From the NCBI GenBank assembly GCA_964642485.1, contig CAZXPA010000007.1, positions 1-20,123 on the forward strand: 20,123 nt of DNA, read 5' to 3'. The notes beneath the pieces were generated by a model, which saw nothing but the letters and a program-made list of their open reading frames with translations, did no database searches and was not told the origin of the DNA. This DNA is from CAZXPA01 sp964642485 (GTDB lineage: Bacteria; Patescibacteriota; Patescibacteriia; UBA2591; UBA6264). The translations under genes were made by a program, and so were the position numbers. Below are positions 7,331 to 13,406 of the stretch, piece by piece. Positions within the stretch are counted from its first letter, which is position 1, and each line of letters starts with the position of its first letter.

Positions 7331-7352
7331 ATAGTCTGTGATCGCAGACTAT
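7331..7352 (+). terminator. Terminator-like hairpin just before rplJ
   Basis: Eight-base-pair perfect stem ATAGTCTG / CAGACTAT with a six-base loop, followed by TTTAATTT and then the rplJ ATG 12 bases after the stem. The T tract is interrupted and the stem is modest, so it could act as a regulated attenuator instead of a strong terminator. Its left arm can alternatively pair with 7031-7038. Confidence 0.5.
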
Positions 7353-7363
7353 TTTAATTTATT

Positions 7364-7879
7364 ATGGCTAAGACACGTGAACAAAAACAAGAAATCATTA
7401 AAGATCTTGAAGATAAACTAAAAAAAATAAAAAGCTTAGTTTTTGTTGATTATTATGGCCTGAAGGTTAAAGAAATTAATGAGCTTAGAAGATTATTACG
7501 AGAAAAATCTTGTCAGTATTTAGTGGCTAAAAAGAATCTCTTAAGATTAGCTTTAAAAAAAACAGAGCTTAAAGATATTGATTTGAATAAGATTGAAGGC
7601 GGAATTGGTTTAGTTTTTAGTTTTGAAAAGGAAATCGAACCAGCAAAATCAGCAGTTAATTTTGCCAAAGACCACAAGCAATTAAAAGTTCAAGGTGGGA
7701 TTTTTGAGCAAAAGTTTATTGAAGCAGAAATGGTTAAAAATTTAGCAGCGTTACCAACTAAACAAGAATTAATGGCTCAGATAGTCGGAACCATCAAAGG
7801 GCCTTTAAGCAATTTAGTCTATGTTTTAAAGGGAAATTTAAGGGGTTTAGTAATGGCTTTGTCAGGTATTAAAAAGTAA
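7364..7879 (+). CDS. rplJ: 50S ribosomal protein L10
   Basis: L10 anchors the L7/L12 stalk on the large subunit. The 171-residue product shows the normal order: the N-terminal helix MAKTREQKQEIIKDLEDKLKK, the strand SLVFVDYYGLKVKEINELRR (rRNA-binding core), VAKKNLLRLAL, then the GGIGLVFSF and VQGGIFEQKFIEAE segments, and a C-terminal helix for L7/L12 dimers. No SD is seen; the start context is tttattATG, immediately after the terminator-like hairpin. The following gene is rplL, 26 bases downstream. Expression is likely controlled by the upstream leader. Confidence 0.97.
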   Translation: MAKTREQKQEIIKDLEDKLKKIKSLVFVDYYGLKVKEINELRRLLREKSCQYLVAKKNLLRLALKKTELKDIDLNKIEGGIGLVFSFEKEIEPAKSAVNFAKDHKQLKVQGGIFEQKFIEAEMVKNLAALPTKQELMAQIVGTIKGPLSNLVYVLKGNLRGLVMALSGIKK

Positions 7880-7905
7880 ATAATTAACTTTAATTTTTAA
7901 CTATT

Positions 7906-8364
7906 ATGGCAAAAGAAGATAAAAAACAAAAAGAAGACGTGTCCTCCGAAGCCCCGTTAGGAGCGAAGGAGGAAAAAATCGAAGTCCCTAAAAAGTTTAA
8001 AAGCTTAGTTGAGGAGATTGAAAAAATGAGTGTTATAGATTTAGCTGGATTAGTTAAGATTTTAGAAAAGAAATTTGGTGTTTCAGCTCAAGCACCAGTA
8101 GCTGTAGCTGCTGCTCCAGCTGAAGGGGAGAAAGGCGAAGCTGAAGAAGAGCAAACCACTTTTAATGTTGAGATTAGTGCGGCTGGTGATAACAAAATTG
8201 GAGTGATTAAAGCTGTTAGAGAGTTCACCCAGATCGGACTTAAAGAAACTAAAGATTTGGTCGATGCCGCGCCAAAAGTAATTAAAGAAGGAGTAAATAA
8301 GGAAGAGGCAGAGAAAATGAAGAAAAGATTAGAAGAAGCTGGGGCTAAAGTAACTTTAAAATAA
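7906..8364 (+). CDS. rplL: 50S ribosomal protein L7/L12
   Basis: Stalk protein that recruits translation factors. The N-terminal dimerisation helix (FKSLVEEIEKMSVIDLAGLVKILEKKFGVSA), an Ala/Pro/Glu-rich hinge and the C-terminal domain (KIGVIKAVREFTQIGLKETKDLVDAAP, VKEGVNKEEAEKMKKRLEEAGAKVTLK-like) are all present. At 152 residues it is about 30 longer than usual; the excess is at the N-terminus (residues 1-30, KEDKKQKEDVSSEAPLGAKEEKIEVP). Part of this, residues 13-23, is encoded by a GC-richer inverted repeat (7942-7973) and may be an insertion. The start context is actattATG without an SD. The gene is followed by a long convergent hairpin. Confidence 0.97.
   Translation: MAKEDKKQKEDVSSEAPLGAKEEKIEVPKKFKSLVEEIEKMSVIDLAGLVKILEKKFGVSAQAPVAVAAAPAEGEKGEAEEEQTTFNVEISAAGDNKIGVIKAVREFTQIGLKETKDLVDAAPKVIKEGVNKEEAEKMKKRLEEAGAKVTLK
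7942..7973 (+). repeat. Possible small in-frame palindromic insert in rplL
   Basis: TCCTCC (7942-7947) pairs with GGAGGA (7968-7973), enclosing GAAGCCCCGTTAGGAGCGAA, which shares CCCCGTTAG with the intergenic palindromes at 11669 and 18996. It encodes residues SSEAPLGAKEE in the unusual N-terminal extension of L7/L12. It is GC-richer than the flanking AAA/GAA codons. The arms are short, so this is weaker than the other intragenic elements. Confidence 0.4.
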
Positions 8365-8464
8365 AAAATCTACTACGAACTACAAAAAATTTACAAAAAT
8401 ACGAAACTCAAATAAATAATCTTTTTCGTACTTTCGTATATTTTAGTATTTAGTAGTAGTTTTT
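8364..8464. terminator. Bidirectional terminator-like inverted repeat between rplL and the minus-strand gene
   Basis: Long imperfect hairpin filling the convergent gap. Outer arms CTACTAC (8370-8376) / GTAGTAG (8453-8459) are flanked by an A run on the left (8363-8368) and a T run on the right (8460-8464), so either strand reads stem then T tract. The inner arms ATACGAAA (8399-8406) / TTTCGTAT (8432-8439) are perfect, and the segment between also pairs with interruptions. It fits termination for both rplL and the 8463-10478 gene. Confidence 0.7.
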
Positions 8465-10478
8465 ATTTTATTTCAATTTCAAAGATCTTTGTCCCGGCTA
8501 AGAGCCAGGCCTTGTCTTCTTTTTTGCTAATGATAAAGTCTTTTAAGTCTTCAAATTGATTACTAATAAATTGTTTCACTAATTTACCTTGTTTACTTAA
8601 GATAATTAATCTTTTTGTTGGCCCGTCTAAAAGATAAAGATATCTTAAGTCACCATTAGTATATATTTTTATTTCCCCTTTTGGCTCTAAAATATTCGGA
8701 TCTTGGGGTGAAAGAGTTGGCTGAATATCATCTAATTCAAATTCAATTTTTTTACCTTGATAGAATTTAAAAATTTGTCCGGTCTTTTTGAAAACATAAA
8801 TATAGCCATCAATGGTAAAACATAAAGCATTAGAAACACTTGTTCCATCTTGAATCCAGGCTTGTTCCTGGCTAAATCCATCTATTGTTTTTGAATGTTT
8901 GTAAATCTGATCAGCCAATGGTTCAAGAGTATAAAGTCGGCGGCTGTAGATATATAAATCTTTGATTTCTTGAGGCGGCTTGGTTCGGTTAAGTTTTAAA
9001 GGCAACAGGTTTTTATCAATGGTATTAAAACTAGCAATTCCCTGGTTCTGGTCATGACCGATTAAACTATCATTGTCCAGGGGAAAAAGCTGTTTTAATC
9101 GACCAACATTAGCTGAGGTCTTATTAACTAATTCAAGTTTTTTTGTTTCCAGATTAAAAAGATAAATATAGTTGTTGTCTGAACTGAAGATATAGAAGTT
9201 GTTCCCTAAATTAGTCAGCCCATTGGCCTTAATATCTTTATCAGTTTCAGCTAAATCAATTAAAAGCGCCGGGTCAGCAACTGTTATTAGGTGGTAGAAT
9301 TTATTCATTTGCTGGATGTATTTTGATTCAAAGAACTGATACGTTTCTTTTTGCCCTCGGGTTTTTTGCGGTAATTGGTTTAAAAGTCCTTTTATCTCAT
9401 TAGACAATTTTTTAATCTTTATTGAATCTTGATAAATCAGAGCGGCTGATAAATCATCTTGTTTTATTCTTAATTCTTCAACAGTTTGAGCGTATTGTCG
9501 GGCTTGACGAGCTTTTATTTGTTGACGACTAAGAATGATAAGACTTTGAGCAAAAAGAAAAGCTAAAATAATTAGAATAATCAGCAGTGATTTTCTTAAA
9601 TAAGTTAAACGAGTGGTTTTAACAATTGGCAAATCTGGTAGCGCAGGTTTAATTTTTTTTAGCTTCTCTCGTTTAGCAGGTTTTTTGATTATTTTTTTTG
9701 TTTTATCAGGGGCCGCTTTCTTAATTTCAGGTTTTGGCGGGACTTCTGCTTTAACAGGTTTAGCTTTTGCTTTAGCTGGGGGCGGGGCTTGACCTCGGTT
9801 AGAAATAATTAAAGCTAAAAGACTGGCCCGATTAACTTCATCTGATAAAAGTTGTTTTATTTCTGCTTCAATTCGTTGAACTGGCAATTGTTTTAACATC
9901 TGGATGATTTTTTCTGGAGAAAAATAGTCAAATATATTTTTAGTAGTAAAGAATAAGATACTGTTATCTTCTAATTTTCCACTAATTATATTTAAAAATT
10001 TTGTTGATTTATTTCTCACTTCGACCGGATCGGTTAATTCATTATCTTTAACGAGATAGGTTTTAATATTTCCGATCTGGCTAAAATGAACATTATTATC
10101 CTTAATCAGAATTATATCAATCTCAAAATCAATCAGATATTCTCCAAAAAGATCTGCCTGTCGAGTCTTTTCTTGTTGGATCCAGGAATTGGCTTTTTGT
10201 AATGAATCCTCAAGTTCTTTTTCAAGATCAACACCAGGCTTCAACGGGTTATAAAAGTCATTTTTGACAAAATCTATTAATTCCTGAATCCATTTTTTAG
10301 CCCGGAGAAAAACCTGTTTCTCAGTATTGTCTTTAAAGCTTAAATTAACTAAAATACTTAAGCGACCAAATTTTTCTAAAAATCTTTTTTCTGGCTCAGC
10401 TAAATAAACCCGAGAATAAATATTTGATTCTTTAGGGCTTGAAAGACAAAAATGTCCAATTTTTACTTCTTTAGCCAT
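8463..10478 (-). CDS. Membrane protein: PP2C-like domain, one span, probable beta-propeller
   Basis: A 671-residue protein in three parts. Residues 1-230 resemble a PPM/PP2C phosphatase fold, including a strand pair with QIGNIKTYLVKDNEL (compare GDSRAYLI in PP2C) and NRASLLALIIS near the end, but I see no metal-binding DG motif, so it may be inactive. Residues 235-295 are a Pro/Lys/Ala-rich basic linker. One transmembrane segment lies at about 297-316 (LLIILIILAFLFAQSLIIL). A helical, probably coiled region (about 320-400) leads to repeated beta-strand motifs (NNFYIFSSDNNYIYLFNLETKKL, NALCFTIDGYIYVFKKTGQIF, RLIILSKQGKLV) suggesting an extracytoplasmic propeller. The start chosen is ATG 10478 (MAKEVKIG); an upstream GTG at 10493 is possible. 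No substrate can be named. Confidence 0.75.
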   Translation of the reverse strand: MAKEVKIGHFCLSSPKESNIYSRVYLAEPEKRFLEKFGRLSILVNLSFKDNTEKQVFLRAKKWIQELIDFVKNDFYNPLKPGVDLEKELEDSLQKANSWIQQEKTRQADLFGEYLIDFEIDIILIKDNNVHFSQIGNIKTYLVKDNELTDPVEVRNKSTKFLNIISGKLEDNSILFFTTKNIFDYFSPEKIIQMLKQLPVQRIEAEIKQLLSDEVNRASLLALIISNRGQAPPPAKAKAKPVKAEVPPKPEIKKAAPDKTKKIIKKPAKREKLKKIKPALPDLPIVKTTRLTYLRKSLLIILIILAFLFAQSLIILSRQQIKARQARQYAQTVEELRIKQDDLSAALIYQDSIKIKKLSNEIKGLLNQLPQKTRGQKETYQFFESKYIQQMNKFYHLITVADPALLIDLAETDKDIKANGLTNLGNNFYIFSSDNNYIYLFNLETKKLELVNKTSANVGRLKQLFPLDNDSLIGHDQNQGIASFNTIDKNLLPLKLNRTKPPQEIKDLYIYSRRLYTLEPLADQIYKHSKTIDGFSQEQAWIQDGTSVSNALCFTIDGYIYVFKKTGQIFKFYQGKKIEFELDDIQPTLSPQDPNILEPKGEIKIYTNGDLRYLYLLDGPTKRLIILSKQGKLVKQFISNQFEDLKDFIISKKEDKAWLLAGTKIFEIEIK

Positions 10479-10500
10479 AATTGATAAATTCACTATTTAT

Positions 10501-10529
10501 ATTATATCTATAAAATAGAAAAATGTAAA
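10501..10529 (-). promoter_or_regulatory. Sigma-70 type promoter for the minus-strand membrane protein
   Basis: On the minus strand, TTTACA (10529-10524) and TATAAT (10506-10501) are separated by 17 bases. Transcription would start near 10494, so the message would have a leader of about 16 bases before ATG 10478, or be nearly leaderless if the GTG at 10493 is used. Confidence 0.7.
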
Positions 10530-10623
10530 GGTGAATAATATAGACGAAAAACTTAATTTTTGTCAAAATAAAAGAGAGTTTATAGTTTAAGGTTTAAAGT
10601 AAAAATTTATAAAGTAAATTTTT

Positions 10624-11103
10624 ATGTATTTATTTATCAACAATTTAGGACAAAATAAGATAGTTTTAGGCTTATTTGCCTCTCCTCAAAAGGTTTTTTG
10701 GCTTAAATTAAGGACCAACAAAAGCGAAAACCTTTTATTGGGCCTGGACAAACTTTTAAAGCAAAATAAAAAGACCTTAAAAACACTTAAAGGGGTTATT
10801 GTGGTTAATGGGCCAGGTTCTTTTACAGGCATTAGAGTTGGGCTTTCTGTGGCTAATACCCTGGCTTGGAGTTTAGGAATCCCAGTAATTGGGATTAGCC
10901 CCCACACCAAACGACGATGCATTTTTAAAAATGCGAAGCATTATCGTCGTTCTGGTGTGGGGGTTAGTTTAACCCCGGGAGAGGGTAATGAGCAATTGCT
11001 TAAACAGGGCTTTAAAAAGTTGTTAAAAGCAAAAAAGGGTCAATTAGTAATGCCTTTTTACGGCAAAGAACCAAATATTAGCCAGCCAAAACCAGGTTAT
11101 TGA
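10624..11103 (+). CDS. tsaB: tRNA t6A biosynthesis protein TsaB (short, with inserted element)
   Basis: TsaB is the inactive ASKHA-fold partner of TsaD in making N6-threonylcarbamoyladenosine at position 37 of ANN-decoding tRNAs. The signature VVNGPGSFTGIRVGLSVANTLAWSLGIPVIGIS (residues 60-92) is unmistakable. The protein has 159 residues against about 220-230 in E. coli: the C-terminal half is reduced, although the closing MPFYGKEPNISQPKPGY resembles normal TsaB ends. Residues 91-115 are encoded by a palindromic element (10894-10968) that falls just after the conserved core, so the real family sequence is shorter still. Whether the shortened protein is functional is uncertain. TsaD, TsaC and TsaE are not in the window. 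Confidence 0.88.
   Translation: MYLFINNLGQNKIVLGLFASPQKVFWLKLRTNKSENLLLGLDKLLKQNKKTLKTLKGVIVVNGPGSFTGIRVGLSVANTLAWSLGIPVIGISPHTKRRCIFKNAKHYRRSGVGVSLTPGEGNEQLLKQGFKKLLKAKKGQLVMPFYGKEPNISQPKPGY
10894..10968 (+). repeat. In-frame palindromic element inside tsaB (75 bp)
   Basis: Outer arms CCCCCACACCA (10899-10909) / TGGTGTGGGGG (10953-10963), perfect over 11 bp and extendable five more with wobble pairs to 10894/10968. Second stem AACGACGAT (10910-10918) / ATCGTCGTT (10943-10951), with one bulged base (10952). Core GCATTTTTAAAAATGC (10919-10934). The layout is the same as the argS element, though most stem bases differ. The span of 75 bases equals 25 codons and keeps the frame. Confidence 0.82.
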
Positions 11104-11156
11104 CAAAACTGCTAATTTTTGCAAGGCTTAATTATCTTATTACTAAATTAGAGGCT

Positions 11157-11678
11157 ATGGATGTACATCAAGCAATTAAAAATCGATATAGTGTTCGGAG
11201 ATATAAGTCAGATTCAATCCCTGAGGAAAAATTAATGAGAGTTTTGCAAGCCGGACGTTTAGCTCCTTCAGCTCACAATGCTCAGGCCTGGAAATTTGTA
11301 GTTGTTCAAGATAATAAAAAAAGAAAAAAACTAGTTAGAGCAGCTCATAAGCAAAGTTTTATTGGCCGGGCTCCAGTAGTAATTGCTGCCGTAGCCTTAG
11401 ACCCAGAACATATTATGGGTTGCGGTGTACCAGCTTATGCTGTTGATTTAGCTATTGCTGTTGATCATCTGACTCTGGCGGCTGTGGCTGAGGGTTTGGG
11501 AACTTGCTGGATTGGGGCTTTTAATCAAGATCAGGTCAGGGAAATTTTAAACATTCCTGAGAAATATAAAGTTGTTGTTTTACTCCCTCTTGGGTTTCCA
11601 GCTGACAGACCAGGACCAAAAATACGGAAAGAGCCTGAGGAAATAGTTTGTTATAATAGTTTTTCTGAACCCCGTTAG
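11157..11678 (+). CDS. Nitroreductase-family flavoprotein
   Basis: FMN-dependent nitroreductase-fold oxidoreductase of 173 residues. The N-terminus MDVHQAIKNRYSVRRYKSDSIP with the FMN-phosphate-binding RYSVRRY motif, the LQAGRLAPSAHNAQAWKFVVV segment, the EGLGTCWIGAF stretch and the C-terminal LPLGFPADRPGPKIRKEPEEIVCYNSF are all typical. The substrate cannot be read from sequence. The start chosen is ATG 11157, which gives the usual family N-terminus; an in-frame TTG at 11100 overlapping the tsaB stop would add 19 atypical residues. GAGG lies only three bases upstream. The last three codons and the TAG stop fall inside the ACCCCG palindrome (11669-11749), suggesting that element inserted at the gene's end. 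Confidence 0.9.
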   Translation: MDVHQAIKNRYSVRRYKSDSIPEEKLMRVLQAGRLAPSAHNAQAWKFVVVQDNKKRKKLVRAAHKQSFIGRAPVVIAAVALDPEHIMGCGVPAYAVDLAIAVDHLTLAAVAEGLGTCWIGAFNQDQVREILNIPEKYKVVVLLPLGFPADRPGPKIRKEPEEIVCYNSFSEPR

Positions 11679-11749
11679 AAAGCTTGCTTTATAAATTTTA
11701 GAGTATTATGATTCATAATAAGACTTTAATAAAGACTTTCTAACGGGGT
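11669..11749 (+). repeat. ACCCCG-end palindrome, intergenic copy 1
   Basis: Perfect 14-base arms ACCCCGTTAGAAAG (11669-11682) and CTTTCTAACGGGGT (11736-11749). Inside are CTTTAT / ATAAAG and TATTATG ATT CATAATA, making a nested hairpin. The same 14-base arms bound a different interior at 18996-19077. The left arm contains the nitroreductase stop codon. Confidence 0.85.
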
Positions 11750-11755
11750 GAATAG

Positions 11756-11777
11756 TCCCGCACCTTTCGGCAATAAA
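11756..11777 (+). repeat. Fragment related to the argS palindromic element
   Basis: These 22 bases match the left arm of the argS insert (5473-5494) at 19 positions (shared core CCCGCACCTTTC). CACCTTT (11761-11767) also forms a small hairpin with AAAGGGTG just downstream. It appears to be a lone arm left by, or an ancestor of, the element found inside argS. Confidence 0.55.
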
Positions 11778-11783
11778 GGGTGA

Positions 11784-11885
11784 ACCCCGTAGAGACCTGC
11801 CTGCCTGCCGGCAGGCAGGCCTGCCGGCAGGCAGGAATTTTGACTACATTTTTCCAAAGGAAAAATGTAAATTAAATACGGGGGT
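11784..11885 (+). repeat. Nested palindromes with ACCCCG ends
   Basis: Outer arms ACCCCGTA (11784-11791) / TACGGGGGT (11877-11885) with one extra G. Inside are a 40-base GC-only-like palindrome array (11796-11835, built from CCTGCC and GGCAGG units) and a perfect 11-base hairpin TACATTTTTCC (11845-11855) / GGAAAAATGTA (11859-11869). It seems to be one palindrome invaded by another. The whole gap 11679-11948 is filled by such elements; I found no convincing promoter in it. Confidence 0.75.
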
Positions 11886-11948
11886 GTATCATAAATGGAC
11901 TTTATTAAACTAGCATTAACTTCTAAAATAGTTTTAATCTAATAAATA

Positions 11949-12458
11949 ATGTCAAAATTCTTCTACGGGGTGAAGAAAAACAAATTATTAATTGCTATAA
12001 TTTCTATTTTAATTGTCAGCACCGGTTATTATTATCTTACCAGACAAGGTGGAGAAATTTTTCCTACCAGTAATTTAGAGCTTGATAAAGGGGTGGTGAC
12101 TAAAGTTTTAGATGGTGATACAATTGTTGTTGTTGGAGGTTATCATATCCGCTTATTAGGCATTGATGCTGATGAGCAAGATTATCCTTGTTATCAAGCA
12201 GCTAAAGAACGTTTAGAAGAATTAATTTTAAACAAAGAAGTTATCTTAGAATCCGACCAGGTTGATCAGGATCAATATAACAGAAGTTTAAGATATATTT
12301 TTCTTAATAATCAGAACATCAATGTTTTAATGGTAGAACAAGGTTTGGCTATTGCTCGCTTTTATCCAGAAAATGTAAAATATAAAGAGGAGATTACTCA
12401 AGCTGAACAAAGAGCAATAGCTGAGAAAAGAGGATGTAAATGGGAATCAATTGAATAG
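11949..12458 (+). CDS. Membrane-anchored thermonuclease-like protein (SNase fold)
   Basis: Staphylococcal-nuclease-fold protein of 169 residues, predicted to act outside the cytoplasm. A basic N-terminus and a hydrophobic segment (about 13-30, LLIAIISILIVSTGYYYL) form a signal anchor. The SNase domain follows from residue 47: GVVTKVLDGDTIVV, then the active-site Arg68 and Glu76 (RLLGIDADE, the same spacing as Arg35/Glu43 in S. aureus nuclease), and Arg112 in DQYNRSLRY, matching the third catalytic residue. The C-terminal helix AEQRAIAEKRGCKW is typical. It could degrade external DNA or RNA for nucleotide uptake, which would suit an organism with little biosynthesis; that role is inferred. The start context is aataATG with no SD. 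Confidence 0.9.
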   Translation: MSKFFYGVKKNKLLIAIISILIVSTGYYYLTRQGGEIFPTSNLELDKGVVTKVLDGDTIVVVGGYHIRLLGIDADEQDYPCYQAAKERLEELILNKEVILESDQVDQDQYNRSLRYIFLNNQNINVLMVEQGLAIARFYPENVKYKEEITQAEQRAIAEKRGCKWESIE

Positions 12459-12490
12459 AAATAATTTAATAAGTTAATAAATTTAAAACC

Positions 12491-13255
12491 ATGAAACATT
12501 TAAGGGATTCTACTTTTGGGAGATTCATTATTGTTACCCTGGTTATTTTTCTCGCCGTTATAGGTATTTTAAAGTATACTAGTACTTTAACCTGGTCTTT
12601 ACGTTCAGTTACTATTCCTAAAGAAGATCCTTTTAGGGTTAGCGCTGAAGGCGAAGTATATATTAAGCCAGATACAGCTGAAATTACTCTTGGGGTTGAA
12701 CAAGAAGCCAAAACTGTAGCCGAGGTTCAAACAGCAGTTAATGAAGTTAATAATAATTTGATTGAAAATTTAAAGGAATTAGGCGTAGAAAAGGAAAAGA
12801 TTAAGACCACTCGCTACAGCATTAATCCTCGTTATGAATGGGAAAGAAAAAGCGGTGAACGACGTTTAGCTGGTTATCAAGCAACAGTTAGTATTTTGGT
12901 TAAAACCAAGGATTTTGACAAATTAAACCAAATTGTTGATCAAGCTACTGAGGCTGGGGTAAATAAAGTTAATAGCCTTAATTTTGTGGTTGAAGACAAA
13001 GATCAGGCCCGAGCCGAGGCTAGAGATCAGGCAATTGCCAAAGCAAAAGAAAAAGCTAAAGCTATTGCCAAAGCATCTGGTTTATCCTTAGGCAGATTGA
13101 TTAATGTTTCAGTTTCAGAGCAAGGTTATTATCCAGTTCCTCGGTATTATGGATTAGAGGTGATGGCTGAAGAGGCAATTAAGCAAGAAACCCAGGTTGA
13201 ACCAGGTGAAACAAAAATCTTGGTAACAGTTACCTTAAGTTATGAAGTAAAATAA
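12491..13255 (+). CDS. SIMPL (DUF541) domain protein, membrane-anchored
   Basis: A 254-residue SIMPL/DUF541 protein. After a short basic start there is one hydrophobic segment (about 12-28, FIIVTLVIFLAVIGIL), then the domain: VSAEGEVYIKPDTAEITLGVE at 50-70, a helix with VNEVNNNLIENLKELGV, IKTTRYSINPRYEW, GYQATVSILVKTKDFDKLNQIVDQATEAG, the Lys/Ala-rich helix RAEARDQAIAKAKEKAKAIAKASGL, and the final strand TKILVTVTLSYEVK. The family forms oligomeric rings in some bacteria and lies on the outer side of the membrane; its biochemical role is unclear. It starts 32 bases after the nuclease gene and may share its transcript. Confidence 0.92.
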   Translation: MKHLRDSTFGRFIIVTLVIFLAVIGILKYTSTLTWSLRSVTIPKEDPFRVSAEGEVYIKPDTAEITLGVEQEAKTVAEVQTAVNEVNNNLIENLKELGVEKEKIKTTRYSINPRYEWERKSGERRLAGYQATVSILVKTKDFDKLNQIVDQATEAGVNKVNSLNFVVEDKDQARAEARDQAIAKAKEKAKAIAKASGLSLGRLINVSVSEQGYYPVPRYYGLEVMAEEAIKQETQVEPGETKILVTVTLSYEVK

Positions 13256-13266
13256 AGAGTTTTCTT

Positions 13267-13406
13267 AAAAATTTGGAGCCTGGAATGCGAAGAAATTTTT
13301 ATTAGAAAACCTTTACCCCCTCCTTTTGCGCAAGCGCGAAAGGAAGGGGGTGCTCATAAATTTAACAAAATTTTATTTACTTCGTTCTAAAATTTTGAAA
13401 TTTATG
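13267..13406 (+). repeat. Three-hairpin repeat, copy 4 (upstream of the acylphosphatase)
   Basis: Hairpin A: AAAAATTT (13267-13274) / AAATTTTT (13293-13300). Hairpin B: about 13315-13351, ACCCCCTCCTTTTGCGC, AAGC, GCGAAAGGAAGGGGGT. Hairpin C: outer CATAAATTT (13355-13363) / AAATTTATG (13398-13406), inner CAAAATTTTA (13366-13375) / TAAAATTTTG (13388-13397). The ATG of the right outer arm is itself an in-frame start; a second ATG at 13410 lies three bases after the hairpin. Confidence 0.85.

Larger units (their letters stand above)
7031..7352 (+). promoter_or_regulatory. L10-type leader and putative attenuator of rplJ-rplL
   Basis: This 393-base gap (6971-7363) has no gene and holds the promoter and a structured leader. 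CAGACAGTAGGTG near 7034-7046 resembles the 5' side of the bacterial L10 leader; AGTAGG (7039-7044) pairs with CCTGCT (7296-7301). Inside is a hairpin TCCAC (7233-7237) / GTGGA (7287-7291) with GTCGCCG (7248-7254) / CGGCGAC (7269-7275), and the whole of repeat copy 3. Downstream, ATAGTCTG (7331-7338) / CAGACTAT (7345-7352), followed by TTTAATTT, is terminator-like. TCACAGAC (7031-7038) is an exact complement of GTCTGTGA (7334-7341), which overlaps the left arm of that hairpin, so the two structures exclude each other. Autoregulation by L10-L7/L12 binding is known in other bacteria; here it is inferred. Confidence 0.65.

Noticed and set aside
10624..11103. tsaB as a pseudogene because it is short and carries an insert
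   Set aside because: The frame is intact, the conserved core is complete and the C-terminal end resembles normal TsaB, so a reduced gene is more likely.
13326..13403. N-terminal extension of the acylphosphatase
   Set aside because: These codons are repeat copy 4; family members start near MDQQVTIKIYGRVQG.
1107..13406. CRISPR-like array from the recurring repeats
   Set aside because: Copies are kilobases apart, variable in sequence and lie in separate intergenic gaps; there are no regular spacers and no cas genes.
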